Below are positions 55,398 through 64,000 of a stretch of DNA of 64,000 bases, one piece after another. A program made the translations under genes and the position numbers. Below the pieces are notes generated by a model that saw nothing but the letters and a program-made list of their open reading frames with translations, made no database searches and had not been told where the DNA came from. The number at the start of each line of letters is the position of its first letter. The first letter of the stretch is position 1. The stretch comes from SZUA-36 sp963753105 (lineage in GTDB: Bacteria; Pseudomonadota; Gammaproteobacteria; Xanthomonadales; SZUA-36), in contig CAVWBD010000001.1 of NCBI GenBank assembly GCA_963753105.1, positions 1 to 64,000 on the forward strand, written 5' to 3'.

Positions 55398-56741
55398 ATG
55401 TCTCAAATGACACCCCGCGAAATTGTCCAGGAACTGGACGAACACATCATCAGCCAGTCCGATGCCAAGCGCGCCGTCGCCATTGCACTGCGTAACCGTT
55501 GGCGGCGCATGCAGGTCGATGAGAACCTGCGTGATGAGATCACACCCAAGAACATCCTGATGATCGGCCCCACCGGCGTGGGCAAAACCGAGATAGCCCG
55601 GCGCCTGGCTGCGCTTGCCAACGCACCGTTTATCAAGGTCGAGGCCACCAAGTTCACCGAGGTCGGTTATGTCGGTAAGGATGTTGAATCCATCATCCGT
55701 GACCTGGTTGATTTCGCCATCAACATGCTGCGCGAGCAGGCCGTGGCAAAGGTCGGCCCGCGCGCCGAGGATGCCGCCCGTGACCGGATTCTGGATATCC
55801 TGTTACCGAGACCCAACCCGGTCGGATTTGCCAACGAACCTGCACCTGTGAACGACGATGAGCGCCATGCATCAACGCGTCAGAAAATGCTGCGCAAACT
55901 GCTGGCGGGTGAGCTCGATGACAAGGAAATCGAGTTCGATGTCTCCATGCAGATCGGTGTGGACATCATGACCCCGCCCGGCATGGAGGAAATGGCCAGC
56001 CAGTTGCAGGGCCTGTTCCAGAACATGGGCAGCAACAAGACCCAGAAACGCAAGATGCGCGTCAAGGACGCCATGCCGCTGCTGATCGAAGAGGAATCCG
56101 CGCGACTGATCAACGACGATGAAATCAAGCAGCAGGCCCTGGAAGCCGCCGAGCAAAACGGTATCGTGTTTATCGATGAGTTGGACAAGGTCGCCAGGCG
56201 TTCTGAGTATGCCGGCGCCGATGTTTCACGCGAGGGAGTGCAACGTGACCTGTTGCCGTTGGTTGAAGGCTCCACGGTCTCCACCCGTTACGGCATGGTC
56301 AAGACCGACCACATGCTGTTTATCGCCTCCGGCGCCTTTCACCTGTCCAAGCCATCTGACCTGATCCCGGAATTGCAGGGCCGTCTGCCGATCCGCGTTG
56401 AACTGCGGGCCCTGGATGCAGATGACTTTACCCGTATCCTGACCGAGCCAAAGGCCTCGCTGACCGAGCAGTACTCGGCGCTGATGGCCACCGAGGGTGT
56501 CACGCTGGAATTCGGTGACGATGCGGTTAGACGTATCGCCGAGATCGCCTGGCAGGTCAACGAATCGACAGAGAATATCGGTGCCCGGCGTCTGCACACG
56601 GTTATGGAACGCCTGCTCGATATCATTTCCTTCGAGGCACCCGACCGCGGCGGTGAGACCATCCAGCTTGATGCGGATTATGTCAACGAGCACCTCGATG
56701 CCCTGGCGAATGATGACGACCTGAGCCGTTATATTCTCTGA
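55398..56741 (+). CDS. hslU: HslU ATPase subunit of HslVU protease
   Basis: HslU unfolds substrates and feeds them to HslV. This 447-residue AAA+ protein has MTPREIVQELDEHIISQSDA, Walker A GPTGVGKTE, the pore loop in TEVGYVGKDVES, the intermediate domain (about 110-240), Walker B GIVFIDELDKVA, the sensor ASGAFHLSKPSDLIPELQGR and a C-terminus ending RYIL, which inserts into HslV. Length and motifs are normal. Confidence 0.97.
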   Translation: MSQMTPREIVQELDEHIISQSDAKRAVAIALRNRWRRMQVDENLRDEITPKNILMIGPTGVGKTEIARRLAALANAPFIKVEATKFTEVGYVGKDVESIIRDLVDFAINMLREQAVAKVGPRAEDAARDRILDILLPRPNPVGFANEPAPVNDDERHASTRQKMLRKLLAGELDDKEIEFDVSMQIGVDIMTPPGMEEMASQLQGLFQNMGSNKTQKRKMRVKDAMPLLIEEESARLINDDEIKQQALEAAEQNGIVFIDELDKVARRSEYAGADVSREGVQRDLLPLVEGSTVSTRYGMVKTDHMLFIASGAFHLSKPSDLIPELQGRLPIRVELRALDADDFTRILTEPKASLTEQYSALMATEGVTLEFGDDAVRRIAEIAWQVNESTENIGARRLHTVMERLLDIISFEAPDRGGETIQLDADYVNEHLDALANDDDLSRYIL

Positions 56742-56792
56742 CGTTTAGCGCATCTGCGGGTACAATGGTTTTTTTTGCAGCTGATCCGAAAT

Positions 56793-57563
56793 ATGCAAAA
56801 CGCAGACGATAAAACCGGCCAGACAGGTACCACGCATTTTGGCTACCGTGACGTGGCCATCGAAGAAAAAGAACGCCTGGTACGTGGCGTGTTCGATTCA
56901 GTGGCCGACAAGTACGACCTGATGAACGATTTGATGTCCATGGGCGTGCACCGCCTGTGGAAGCGTCATTTCATCGCCATCTCCAACATCCAGCCCGGCC
57001 AACGGGTGCTGGACGTCGCCGGTGGCACCGGTGATATCACCGCCTTGATACGCAAGCGGGTCGGCTCATCCGGCAGCGTGGTACTGAGTGATATCAACGA
57101 GGCGATGCTGAATGTCGGCCGCAAACGGCTGGAAGACCAGGGCCTGGTTGGGAATATCGAGTACTCGTTGGCCAACGCGGAGAAACTGCCGTTTCCGGAT
57201 GGTGAGTTCGATGCCGTGACCATTGCTTTCGGCCTGCGTAACGTGACCGACAAGGACGCGGCCCTCAGGGAAATGTTCCGCGTGCTCAAACCCGGCGGCC
57301 GCGCGATGATCCTGGAATTCTCCAAGGTGGAGTTCGAGGGCCTGAAGAAAATCTACGATGTCTACTCATTCGGTATCCTGCCACGGCTCGGCAAGCTGGT
57401 GACCGATGACGAGGAGAGCTACCGCTACCTCGCCGAGAGCATCCGCAAACACCCCGCGCAGGACCAGCTCGCCGACATGATGGTTGCAGCCGGTTTCAGC
57501 AACGTCACCTATCGCAACCTGACAGGCGGCGTTGTCGCCATCCACAGTGGTCATCATGGCTAG
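56793..57563 (+). CDS. ubiE: Ubiquinone/menaquinone C-methyltransferase UbiE
   Basis: UbiE is the SAM-dependent C-methyltransferase of ubiquinone synthesis. It has FGYRDVAIEEKERLVRGVFD, the SAM-binding motif VLDVAGGTGDIT, LPFPDGEFDAVTIAFGLRNV and LKPGGRAMILEFSKVE. I chose ATG 56793 (MQNADDKTG) over 56775. The end overlaps ubiJ by a few codons, as usual in the ubiE-ubiJ-ubiB operon. Confidence 0.96.
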   Translation: MQNADDKTGQTGTTHFGYRDVAIEEKERLVRGVFDSVADKYDLMNDLMSMGVHRLWKRHFIAISNIQPGQRVLDVAGGTGDITALIRKRVGSSGSVVLSDINEAMLNVGRKRLEDQGLVGNIEYSLANAEKLPFPDGEFDAVTIAFGLRNVTDKDAALREMFRVLKPGGRAMILEFSKVEFEGLKKIYDVYSFGILPRLGKLVTDDEESYRYLAESIRKHPAQDQLADMMVAAGFSNVTYRNLTGGVVAIHSGHHG

Positions 57564-58086
57564 AACAGCTTCTACCAATTACGTCACACCATTACCGGGC
57601 ATGCTGGCGCTGACGCTGGAAACAGCCATCAACCACGTGCTGCAACTGGACATGGAATCACCTTCGAGGGTCAGGAAACTCGAAGACAAGTTGCTGCAGG
57701 TCAACCTGGACGGTTTGAACATCACCCTGTTCTTCACCTTCAAACACGGCGTGGTCAGGGTGCGCCTGGACGCCGATGGAACACCGGATACCGTGATTTC
57801 CGGCACACCGATCGCCCTGTTCTCGATGGCCGAACCCGAAGAGGCCGACTGGGGTTTGCCAAAATCGAAAGTACAGATCAACGGCGACGCCAGCCTGGCA
57901 CGTGATTTGGAACGAATCTTCCGCAAGCTGGAACCGGATTGGGAAGCGCCTTTGGCCGGACTGCTGGGTGATGTCGGCGGACACCAGGCAGCACACGGTA
58001 TCCGTCGCGGCCTCGATACTGCCAGGGAAACGGCCCGCACGGCCGGCGAAATCCTGTCGGAATTCATCAAAGACAAACGCTCATGA
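57556..58086 (+). CDS. ubiJ: Ubiquinone biosynthesis accessory factor UbiJ (SCP2 domain)
   Basis: This protein of about 176 residues has an SCP2-like lipid-binding domain (ALTLETAINHVLQLDMES; LNITLFFTFKHGVVRVRLDA; GTPIALFSMA) and a C-terminal helical part (TARTAGEILSEFIKD). UbiJ scaffolds the soluble ubiquinone-synthesis complex. ATG 57556 overlaps the ubiE end; its stop overlaps the ubiB start (ATGA). Confidence 0.93.
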   Translation: MARTASTNYVTPLPGMLALTLETAINHVLQLDMESPSRVRKLEDKLLQVNLDGLNITLFFTFKHGVVRVRLDADGTPDTVISGTPIALFSMAEPEEADWGLPKSKVQINGDASLARDLERIFRKLEPDWEAPLAGLLGDVGGHQAAHGIRRGLDTARETARTAGEILSEFIKDKRS

Positions 58087-59751
58087 GGCACAGCCTGCGC
58101 CAGTTTGTACGAATCTGGCACATCGGTGTCATCCTGAAGCGTTACCGGCTGGACGAACTGTTCGATACCGCCCGTTTGCCGGGCCCGGTGCGCTGGCTGC
58201 GGGTGTTCATGCCGGGCGGCAAGGATGTATCCGGCCTGCCACGCGGTGAACGCCTGCGCCTGGCCCTGCAGGACCTGGGCCCGGTGTACGTCAAGTTCGG
58301 GCAGATTCTGTCCACCCGCCGGGACCTCCTGCCACCCGATGTCGCCGAGGAACTGGCGCTTTTGCAGGACCAGGTGCCGCCGTTCCCGGGTGAAGAAGCC
58401 CGCGCCATCATCGAGAAAGCGCTGGGTGAACCGGTCAGCGAAATATTCGCCTCGTTTGACACCAACCCGCTGGCCTCGGCCTCGATTGCCCAGGTCCACC
58501 CGGCCACGCTACACGATGGGCGGGAAGCCGTGGTCAAGGTCGTACGCCCCGGTATCGGCAAACAACTGCGCAAGGATATAGACCTGTTACTGTCCCTCGC
58601 CAGGCTGGCCGAGAAATTCATGCAAAGCGGCGCCAACGTGCAGCCGGTGAAGGTCGTACGCGAATTCGAAACCTTTGTTTTCGACGAGCTGGACATGCAG
58701 CGCGAGGCAGCCAATGCTTCGATCCTGCGGCGCAATTTCAAGGGTTCCAAAGACCTGTACATACCGGAGGTCTACTGGCAGTGGTGCACACGCCGGGTCA
58801 TGGTCATGGAGCGTGTCTCGGGCCTGGCGGTCGGTGATATCGAGAACCTCAAAAAGCACGGCGTCAACCTGAAAAAACTGGCCCGGCGCGGCGTGCGGGT
58901 GTTCTACACCCAGGTTTTCCGCGACAACCTGTTCCACGCCGACCTGCATCCGGGCAACATCCTGGTGGACGCATCCATCCCGGATGACCCCACCTATATC
59001 GCCATGGACTTTGGCATCGTGGCCAGCCTGTCGGGCAAGGACCTGTACTACATCGCCGAGAACTTCAAGGCCCTGTTCAACCAGGACTACCGGCGCGTGG
59101 CGGCCCTGCACATCGATGCGGGCTGGGTGCCGGCAGATACCCGCCTGGAAGAACTCGAAGCGGCAACGCGTTCGGTGGGTGAACCCAATTTCACCCGCCC
59201 GTTGAACGAGGTGTCATTCGGCAAGGTCTTGTTTGACCTGTTCCAGGTTGCACACCGCTTCAAGCTGACCCTGCAACCACAGTTGCTGATGCTGCAGAAA
59301 ACCCTGCTGAACGTTGAAGGCCTGGCCCGCCAGCTCGATCCCGGAACTGGATATCTGGGGGGTGGCCAAGCCGGAACTCGAGGCCATCCTGAAACAACGG
59401 CACAGCCCTGAGAACATATCGCGGGAGTTGCGCAAACGCTTGCCCGGTTGGCTGGCGCAGGCGCCGGAAATGCCCGGGCTTGTCCACGATTTCCTGGTCA
59501 AGGCCAACAGCGGCCAGCTGCTGACACGCACATCCTCGGAAGACGCGGCACGTGCAAGACGTGAGCAAAAAGCCGCCAACCGGAAAATGCTGCAGGTATT
59601 GGCCGGTGGTTCGCTGAGCATCCCCGGCGCCATCCTGACCGGTCTTGAAACCGGTCCCTGGTACCTCGCGGGCTACTCCGTGGCGGGCCTGTTGCTCCTG
59701 GCGGCAGGTGGTTGGCTGATATTCAGGGGTCTCAGGCAGCAACGCGATTGA
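58083..59751 (+). CDS. ubiB: UbiB atypical kinase/ATPase, one frameshift
   Basis: UbiB is an atypical kinase-fold ATPase needed for ubiquinone synthesis. It has the KxGQ motif YVKFGQILSTRRDLLP, the Ala-rich loop PLASASIAQVHPATL, LFHADLHPGNILVD and YIAMDFGIVASLSG. Near 59335 a shift moves from LARQLDP to IPELDIWGVAKPELEAILKQ, and the second frame runs to 59751 with two C-terminal transmembrane helices (WYLAGYSVAGLLLLAAGGWL). The joined length of about 556 is normal. Confidence 0.94.
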
Positions 59752-59775
59752 ATAAGGAGACTGGTTAATACCGCC

Positions 59776-60343
59776 ATGCTTTCACGCCTCTCCAAGTGGA
59801 TACTGGGAGCGCTGGGCTGGACCGTCGAGTACAGGTTTCCCGGAGGTCAAAAAATGCGTGGTGATCGCGGCCCCGCATACCAGTAACTGGGATTTCATAC
59901 TCGGCATCGTCGCGGCCAAGGCGATCAGGCTCGAACCCAGCTGGATAGGCAAACACACCCTGTTCCGCTGGCCATTCGCCTGGCTATTCCGCGCCATGGG
60001 CGGTATCCCGGTACGCCGTGGCGAGGGGCGTAACTATATCGAGCAACTAGCGGACATGTTTGCACAAACCGACCGCCTGGTACTCGGCATGGCGCCGGAA
60101 GGCACGCGCAGCAAAACCGACCACTGGAAGACCGGTTTTCACTATATCGCGCGTGCTGCCGGTGTGCCGATCCTGATGGCTTATTTTGATTACCCCCGCA
60201 AAAGGGTGGGCATCGAAGAGATGTTCTACCCCTCGGAGGAAATCCAGGAAGACCTCGAACGTATACGTGCTTTTTACGCGGACCACCGGGGCAAGAACCC
60301 GGAAAAGGAAAGCCTCATCCGGGTGCGTGACAAGCCAGACTGA
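59776..60343 (+). CDS. 1-acyl-glycerol-3-phosphate acyltransferase-like protein, one frameshift
   Basis: The short N-terminal frame (MLSRLSKWILGALGWTVEYR) is joined after one extra base near 59840 to KKCVVIAAPHTSNWDFILGI, which carries the HX4D motif (HTSNWD). It continues with GGIPVRRGEGRNYIEQLADM and MAPEGTRSKTDHWKTGFHYI. This is the short PlsC type (about 188 residues) that lacks large membrane domains. Its exact acyl acceptor is unknown. It lies 24 bp after ubiB. Confidence 0.88.
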
Positions 60344-60387
60344 ACCGGCCTGGACGGGCAAGCCTGCCAAATGGTGCAGTGGTCAGA

Positions 60388-61410
60388 TTAAAGCCAATCT
60401 GTCAGCGCGATACCAATACCAATCCGGTTCGAGCGTTGGTCATAATCGATCAGACTCTCGCCGTAACCACCGAAATACTGGATATAGCCCTTCAGATAAG
60501 GATATTTGAAGAACGGAAAACTCCAGCCCAGTTCAATCGCTCCGCGGTCAAAACCGGATTCGAGGTTGTTGCGCGACATGAAGCTGAACACATGGCCTTT
60601 CCACTTGTAGCCGGCACGCCATTCATAGTGGCCTAGATAATCCGTGATATCCGGGTTGTCGTCATCCTCACGGTCTTCGGAAATCCTCAGCCAGGGTTTG
60701 AAGCCAAAAGCGAAATTACCACGCTGGAAAACAAAATTGGCGTAGATGCGGTTCCAGCTTCGCGACAACACATCCCCTCTGCCATTGGATTGGTGCACGA
60801 AGCCGATGGCATTGGCAGAGTTCTTGAAACCCAGGAATTCCCAGCCCGGTGTGAACTGCAACCATGCTTCCGGCTCATGGTTGGTCTCCCGGAACGGGCT
60901 GGAAATATCAGCATTGTAAACCTGCCAGAAAGAGCGATTGGTGTAGGCCGCATAAAGATCGAAAGTGTCGAATAAATCAACCCACAACGGTATTTTCAGA
61001 CTCACCTGGAACTGGGCTTCGGTGTCGTCGAAATAGATGGACGGGTCAGAAAACTGTTCCTGATACAAGCTGGCATCGTACCCGTGTGCGTTGTATGCAG
61101 CCGCCAGGAAATAATTGGGCTTGTGGGCCATCAACGTGAATGGCTGCAACACGTTTTCACGGTCTTTTTCGAGACGGACATCGACCGCCGTGGTCGGCGG
61201 CTGTTCACTTGCTTCTGCCTCAAGCAGCGTCTTACACCGGGCGCGTAGCTCACCGATGGTAGCGTCATCACTTGCCTGTTCCACCAATCTGTTCATGCAG
61301 GCGGCCGGATCCTCTGCCTGTGTGTGGGCAGGCGCAGCCACGAGCAGCAACACAATGGCCAAGAAACAGGCAGGTAATTCGCGCCCCGGTAATCTCTCAG
61401 GATTAATCAT
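60388..61410 (-). CDS. pldA: Outer-membrane phospholipase A
   Basis: This protein of about 340 residues has a signal peptide (FLAIVLLLVAAPAHTQA), a short linker and the PldA beta-barrel. Active-site motifs are GFVHQSNGR (His and Ser) and RSWNRIYANFVF (Asn). The end ALTDWL has the aromatic-rich outer-membrane style. ATG 61410 is chosen because it overlaps the upstream gene's stop by ATGA; the longer frame to 61503 is a read-through of that gene. PldA removes misplaced phospholipids from the outer leaflet. Confidence 0.92.
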   Translation of the reverse strand: MINPERLPGRELPACFLAIVLLLVAAPAHTQAEDPAACMNRLVEQASDDATIGELRARCKTLLEAEASEQPPTTAVDVRLEKDRENVLQPFTLMAHKPNYFLAAAYNAHGYDASLYQEQFSDPSIYFDDTEAQFQVSLKIPLWVDLFDTFDLYAAYTNRSFWQVYNADISSPFRETNHEPEAWLQFTPGWEFLGFKNSANAIGFVHQSNGRGDVLSRSWNRIYANFVFQRGNFAFGFKPWLRISEDREDDDNPDITDYLGHYEWRAGYKWKGHVFSFMSRNNLESGFDRGAIELGWSFPFFKYPYLKGYIQYFGGYGESLIDYDQRSNRIGIGIALTDWL

Positions 61411-62177
61411 TTGAGACTGAAGCCTACCACGCGAATACCGTTTTGACGCACGGCAACGGCTGCAATGGCGCCCGCTGCGGGCTGCACGACGGCCAGTCGC
61501 CATGCATCAGGATCATCGTCGCGCATATCCAGCATGGCCGGCGGTTTATCGGGATCGACATCCACGCTGAAACGGCACAGCTGGTTGGCGATACCCAGGC
61601 CACTGGCCTTCACCACCGCTTCCTTGCAGGCCCAGGTGTGCATGAAGGCGCGATGCAGGGCGTCGCCCTGGAGACCTGACAGGGCCTCGATTTCGATCTC
61701 GCTGAAATACCGCCTGGCCAATGCCAGCGGTTTGCCGGAGCGCCGCGCTGCAATTTCCAGGTCAACACCGATGGTCGCCCCACTGCTGATACCGATCAGG
61801 TAACAGTCCTCGCTACGCGCCACGCTGAAATCCAGTTGGCCACCGGACTGGGTGTCATCGAGTTCCGGCCGGCCCTTCAAGCGGCGGCTTATGCGTACGT
61901 CCTTGCCCGGCAAGCCTAAGTATGCGCCCAGCAGCAAGCGCAGGTAGAACCGCCGCAGGGCACTTTGCTGGAATACACTGAGGTCACGTATCCGGCTGCC
62001 TTCGTCCGGGCTCAGTGGATTGGACAACTTCCCAAAATCCAGGTGCCACAGGTGCACGGAATCGCCCTGTGGTTTTTCCAAATCCCTCAATGGCAGTTGT
62101 CTTGGGCTGAACGACCCTGGCCCGACCGTGTTATTGGTAGTTGTAGACAAAAATTCCCGGCTCCTGGAAACCCGCAC
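61407..62177 (-). CDS. 4'-phosphopantetheinyl transferase (Sfp type)
   Basis: This 256-residue enzyme activates carrier proteins by adding phosphopantetheine from CoA. Motifs are LDFSVARSEDCYLIGIS, the metal site TIGVDLEIAARR, and FMHTWACKEAVVKASGLGI. It is coupled to pldA by an ATGA overlap, a curious pairing with no known reason. It could serve a secondary-metabolite or fatty-acid carrier. No carrier or synthase is in the window besides the thiolase-like oleA. Confidence 0.9.
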   Translation of the reverse strand: MRVSRSREFLSTTTNNTVGPGSFSPRQLPLRDLEKPQGDSVHLWHLDFGKLSNPLSPDEGSRIRDLSVFQQSALRRFYLRLLLGAYLGLPGKDVRISRRLKGRPELDDTQSGGQLDFSVARSEDCYLIGISSGATIGVDLEIAARRSGKPLALARRYFSEIEIEALSGLQGDALHRAFMHTWACKEAVVKASGLGIANQLCRFSVDVDPDKPPAMLDMRDDDPDAWRLAVVQPAAGAIAAVAVRQNGIRVVGFSLK

Positions 62178-62339
62178 GCAGCATTGAGCACAACCCCTGA
62201 ATCAATAATGGAATCAGTCTAATACATACTTGTCCTGACTCGCTACCATGTAGCAGCATCATCGTGCTTAGGCTACAATGTCGGCCTTTACAAATTCTCG
62301 CCCCGATCCACGGCGTCATCCTATCAAACCTGGATATAC

Positions 62340-63356
62340 ATGCAGTTTAAAAATGTTGTAATACAATCACTTGCCGCAATTGATGCGCCAATAGAAATAA
62401 CATCCGCGCAGATTGCCGAACGGTTGCAACCGGCCATGGAAAGACTGGGTATCCGCCAGGATTTACTGGAAAGCATCTCGGGCATCGGCGCACGGCGCGT
62501 CTGGGACCACGGTACACAGCCCTCTGATGCCGCCACCCTGGCCGCTGAAGAAGCCATCGCACAAGCCGGGATCGAGCGCGACAAGATCGGGGTTTTGATC
62601 AACACCTCGGTGTGCCGGGACTACCTCGAGCCTTCGACTGCGTGCCTGGTGCACGGCAACCTGGGTCTGCACGAACGTTGCCTGAATTTTGATATCGGCA
62701 ATGCCTGCCTGGCTTTCCTCAACGGCATGGATGTCGCGGCCCGCATGATCGAGCGCGGCGAAGTCGAGTACGCATTGATCGTCGACGCCGAATCCAGTGG
62801 ACCGATCACCGAGGCGACCATCGACCGCCTGCTGGAACCGGGTGTGGGCGAGGAACAGTTCCGCGCTGAATTCGCGTCCCTGACGCTGGGTTCAGGTGCG
62901 GCCGCCATGATCATGTGCCGCCGTGAACTATCACCCAAGGGACATTCCTACCTCGGCAGTGTCACGCGCGCCGCCACGCAGTTCAACAAGCTCTGTTATG
63001 GCCAGATGGACCGCATGGTTACCGACACACGCACACTGCTGACAGAGGGCCTGAAGCTGGCGACCAAGACCTTTTCAGCGGCCGTGGAAAAACTTGGCTG
63101 GGTCGTCGAAGAACTGGACCAGTTCATCATCCACCAGGTCAGCAAGGCGCATACCGATTCGCTGATGAAACTGCTGGGCCTGGACCCGGACAAGATCTTC
63201 CGTATTTACCCGGAACTGGGCAATATCGGTCCGGCGGCGGTGCCCATCGCACTGGCCAAGGCCGTGGCCGGCGGCAAGATCAACAAGGGCGACCGTGTCG
63301 CAGTGCTGGGTATCGGTTCCGGTCTGAACTGTTCAATGGCTGAAATTGTCTGGTGA
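62340..63356 (+). CDS. oleA: OleA: beta-keto acid-forming thiolase for long-chain olefin synthesis
   Basis: OleA condenses two acyl-CoAs head to head. The 338-residue thiolase-fold protein has the catalytic Cys in FDIGNACLAFLNGMDVA, the His in FIIHQVSKAHTDSL, and the Asn in PELGNIGPAAVPIALA. It differs from FabH in the N-terminus (FKNVVIQSLAAIDAPIEITS), which is the OleA form. oleB follows 52 bp later. oleC and oleD, expected to complete the operon, would lie beyond the window. Confidence 0.92.
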   Translation: MQFKNVVIQSLAAIDAPIEITSAQIAERLQPAMERLGIRQDLLESISGIGARRVWDHGTQPSDAATLAAEEAIAQAGIERDKIGVLINTSVCRDYLEPSTACLVHGNLGLHERCLNFDIGNACLAFLNGMDVAARMIERGEVEYALIVDAESSGPITEATIDRLLEPGVGEEQFRAEFASLTLGSGAAAMIMCRRELSPKGHSYLGSVTRAATQFNKLCYGQMDRMVTDTRTLLTEGLKLATKTFSAAVEKLGWVVEELDQFIIHQVSKAHTDSLMKLLGLDPDKIFRIYPELGNIGPAAVPIALAKAVAGGKINKGDRVAVLGIGSGLNCSMAEIVW

Positions 63357-63408
63357 AGCTAAGCGGTACAGTCTGCTAAGATCAGGACTCCTGACCCCGT
63401 AGCACGAC

Positions 63409-64000
63409 ATGTACCAACCGCCTGAAAATCTCTACCCCTTCGAGTCACACTGGTGTGACATTGACGGTATCCGTATGCATTACCTCGACGAGGGCCCACG
63501 CGATGCGCCCATCGTGCTGATGCTGCACGGTAACCCGACCTGGTCGTTTTACTACCGCAACCTGGTCATCGCCCTGCGTGACCGCTTCCGCTGCATCGTG
63601 CCGGACCACATCGGTTGCGGGCTGTCGGACAAGCCATCTGACGATCAATACGCCTATACGCTGGCACAGAGGATCTCTGACCTGGCCGTGTTGATGGATC
63701 ATGTCGGAACTGCATCCCCGGTGCACATGATCGTGCATGACTGGGGTGGCATGATCGGTTTTGGCTGGGCGGTTGAGCGCCCACGGCAGATCGCCAGCAT
63801 GGTCATCGCCAACACCGCCGCGTTCCCGATGCCGGCAGAAAAGAAACTGCCCGTAGCGCTAAAGCTGGTGCGTAATACTCGTTTGGGCGCCACGCTGGTG
63901 CGCGGTATGAACGCCTTTTCGGGCCTGGCCGCGCATGTCGCATTCAAGAAACCGGTCAGCCGTGAAGTCCGCCAGGCCTATACCGGGCCGTATGATTCAT
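63409..64000 (+). CDS. oleB: OleB beta-lactone decarboxylase, 5' part (cut by window edge)
   Basis: The frame opens at ATG 63409 (MYQPPENLYPFESHWCDIDG) and remains open to the window end, giving 197 residues. It is an alpha/beta hydrolase of the haloalkane dehalogenase family with VLMLHGNPTWSFYYRN (oxyanion) and the nucleophile Asp in MIVHDWGGMIGFGWA. Following oleA, it is best assigned as OleB, which decarboxylates the beta-lactone to the final alkene. Confidence 0.9.
   Translation, partial: MYQPPENLYPFESHWCDIDGIRMHYLDEGPRDAPIVLMLHGNPTWSFYYRNLVIALRDRFRCIVPDHIGCGLSDKPSDDQYAYTLAQRISDLAVLMDHVGTASPVHMIVHDWGGMIGFGWAVERPRQIASMVIANTAAFPMPAEKKLPVALKLVRNTRLGATLVRGMNAFSGLAAHVAFKKPVSREVRQAYTGPYDS

Noticed and set aside
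1..64000. CRISPR arrays, prophage, rRNA or secretion-system clusters
   Set aside because: I found no regularly spaced repeats, phage structural genes or rRNA sequence in the window.

Overview
This 64-kb window is bacterial chromosome from a gammaproteobacterium, most likely marine. The evidence is gene order: lptM-dapF-DUF484-xerC, hslVU followed by ubiE-ubiJ-ubiB, hemC-hemD-hemX-hemY beside algR/algZ, a marine-type dedicated sortase locus, and the start of an oleAB hydrocarbon operon. I cannot fix the genus; an uncultured Woeseia/Chromatiales-like lineage is a guess.

Layout. 0-10 kb: the 5' part of trpE, a large secreted Tyr/Trp/His-rich protein, and a complete dedicated sortase system (kinase, regulator, VIT-vWA target, class GN sortase). 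10-16 kb is accessory DNA: a DUF4404 gene between perfect 27-bp inverted repeats, an intact IS1182-family element, a secreted protein, an integron-like cassette with a recognisable attC site, and a frameshifted TIR-domain gene. 16-25 kb is housekeeping: rpe, djlA, purC, gcvH/gcvT, a cobalamin adenosyltransferase, ald with a divergent Lrp-type regulator, and a histone-deacetylase-family gene. 25-29 kb encodes an RND efflux pump. Then come tRNA-Gly(CCC) with a copy of its 3' tail fused to the next gene, two tandem TolB/TPR membrane proteins, a zinc-ribbon/deoxyribosyltransferase-like protein, and a very large lamin-tail/exonuclease protein with an IPTL-type C-terminal signal. 38-64 kb is mostly core: lipid acyltransferases, a flavin/iron-sulfur reductase, heme synthesis, AlgZR, lysine/peptidoglycan and recombination genes (interrupted by a LuxR/CPBP pair), aqpZ, hslVU, the ubiquinone operon, pldA, a phosphopantetheinyl transferase, and oleA plus the 5' part of oleB.

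Two things stand out. First, a previously unremarked structured element occurs twice (488-745 and 9121-9335). It has a conserved core of about 136 bp inside 20-bp terminal inverted repeats whose sequence is different at each locus but still complementary. It also has a second locus-specific stem and compensatory base changes in the core. One copy sits just upstream of trpE; the other encloses the start codon of the sortase gene. Second, single-base frameshifts are very common, including in genes normally essential (purC, hemD, ubiB), so many are probably sequence errors. I annotate those genes across the shift and name the approximate position.
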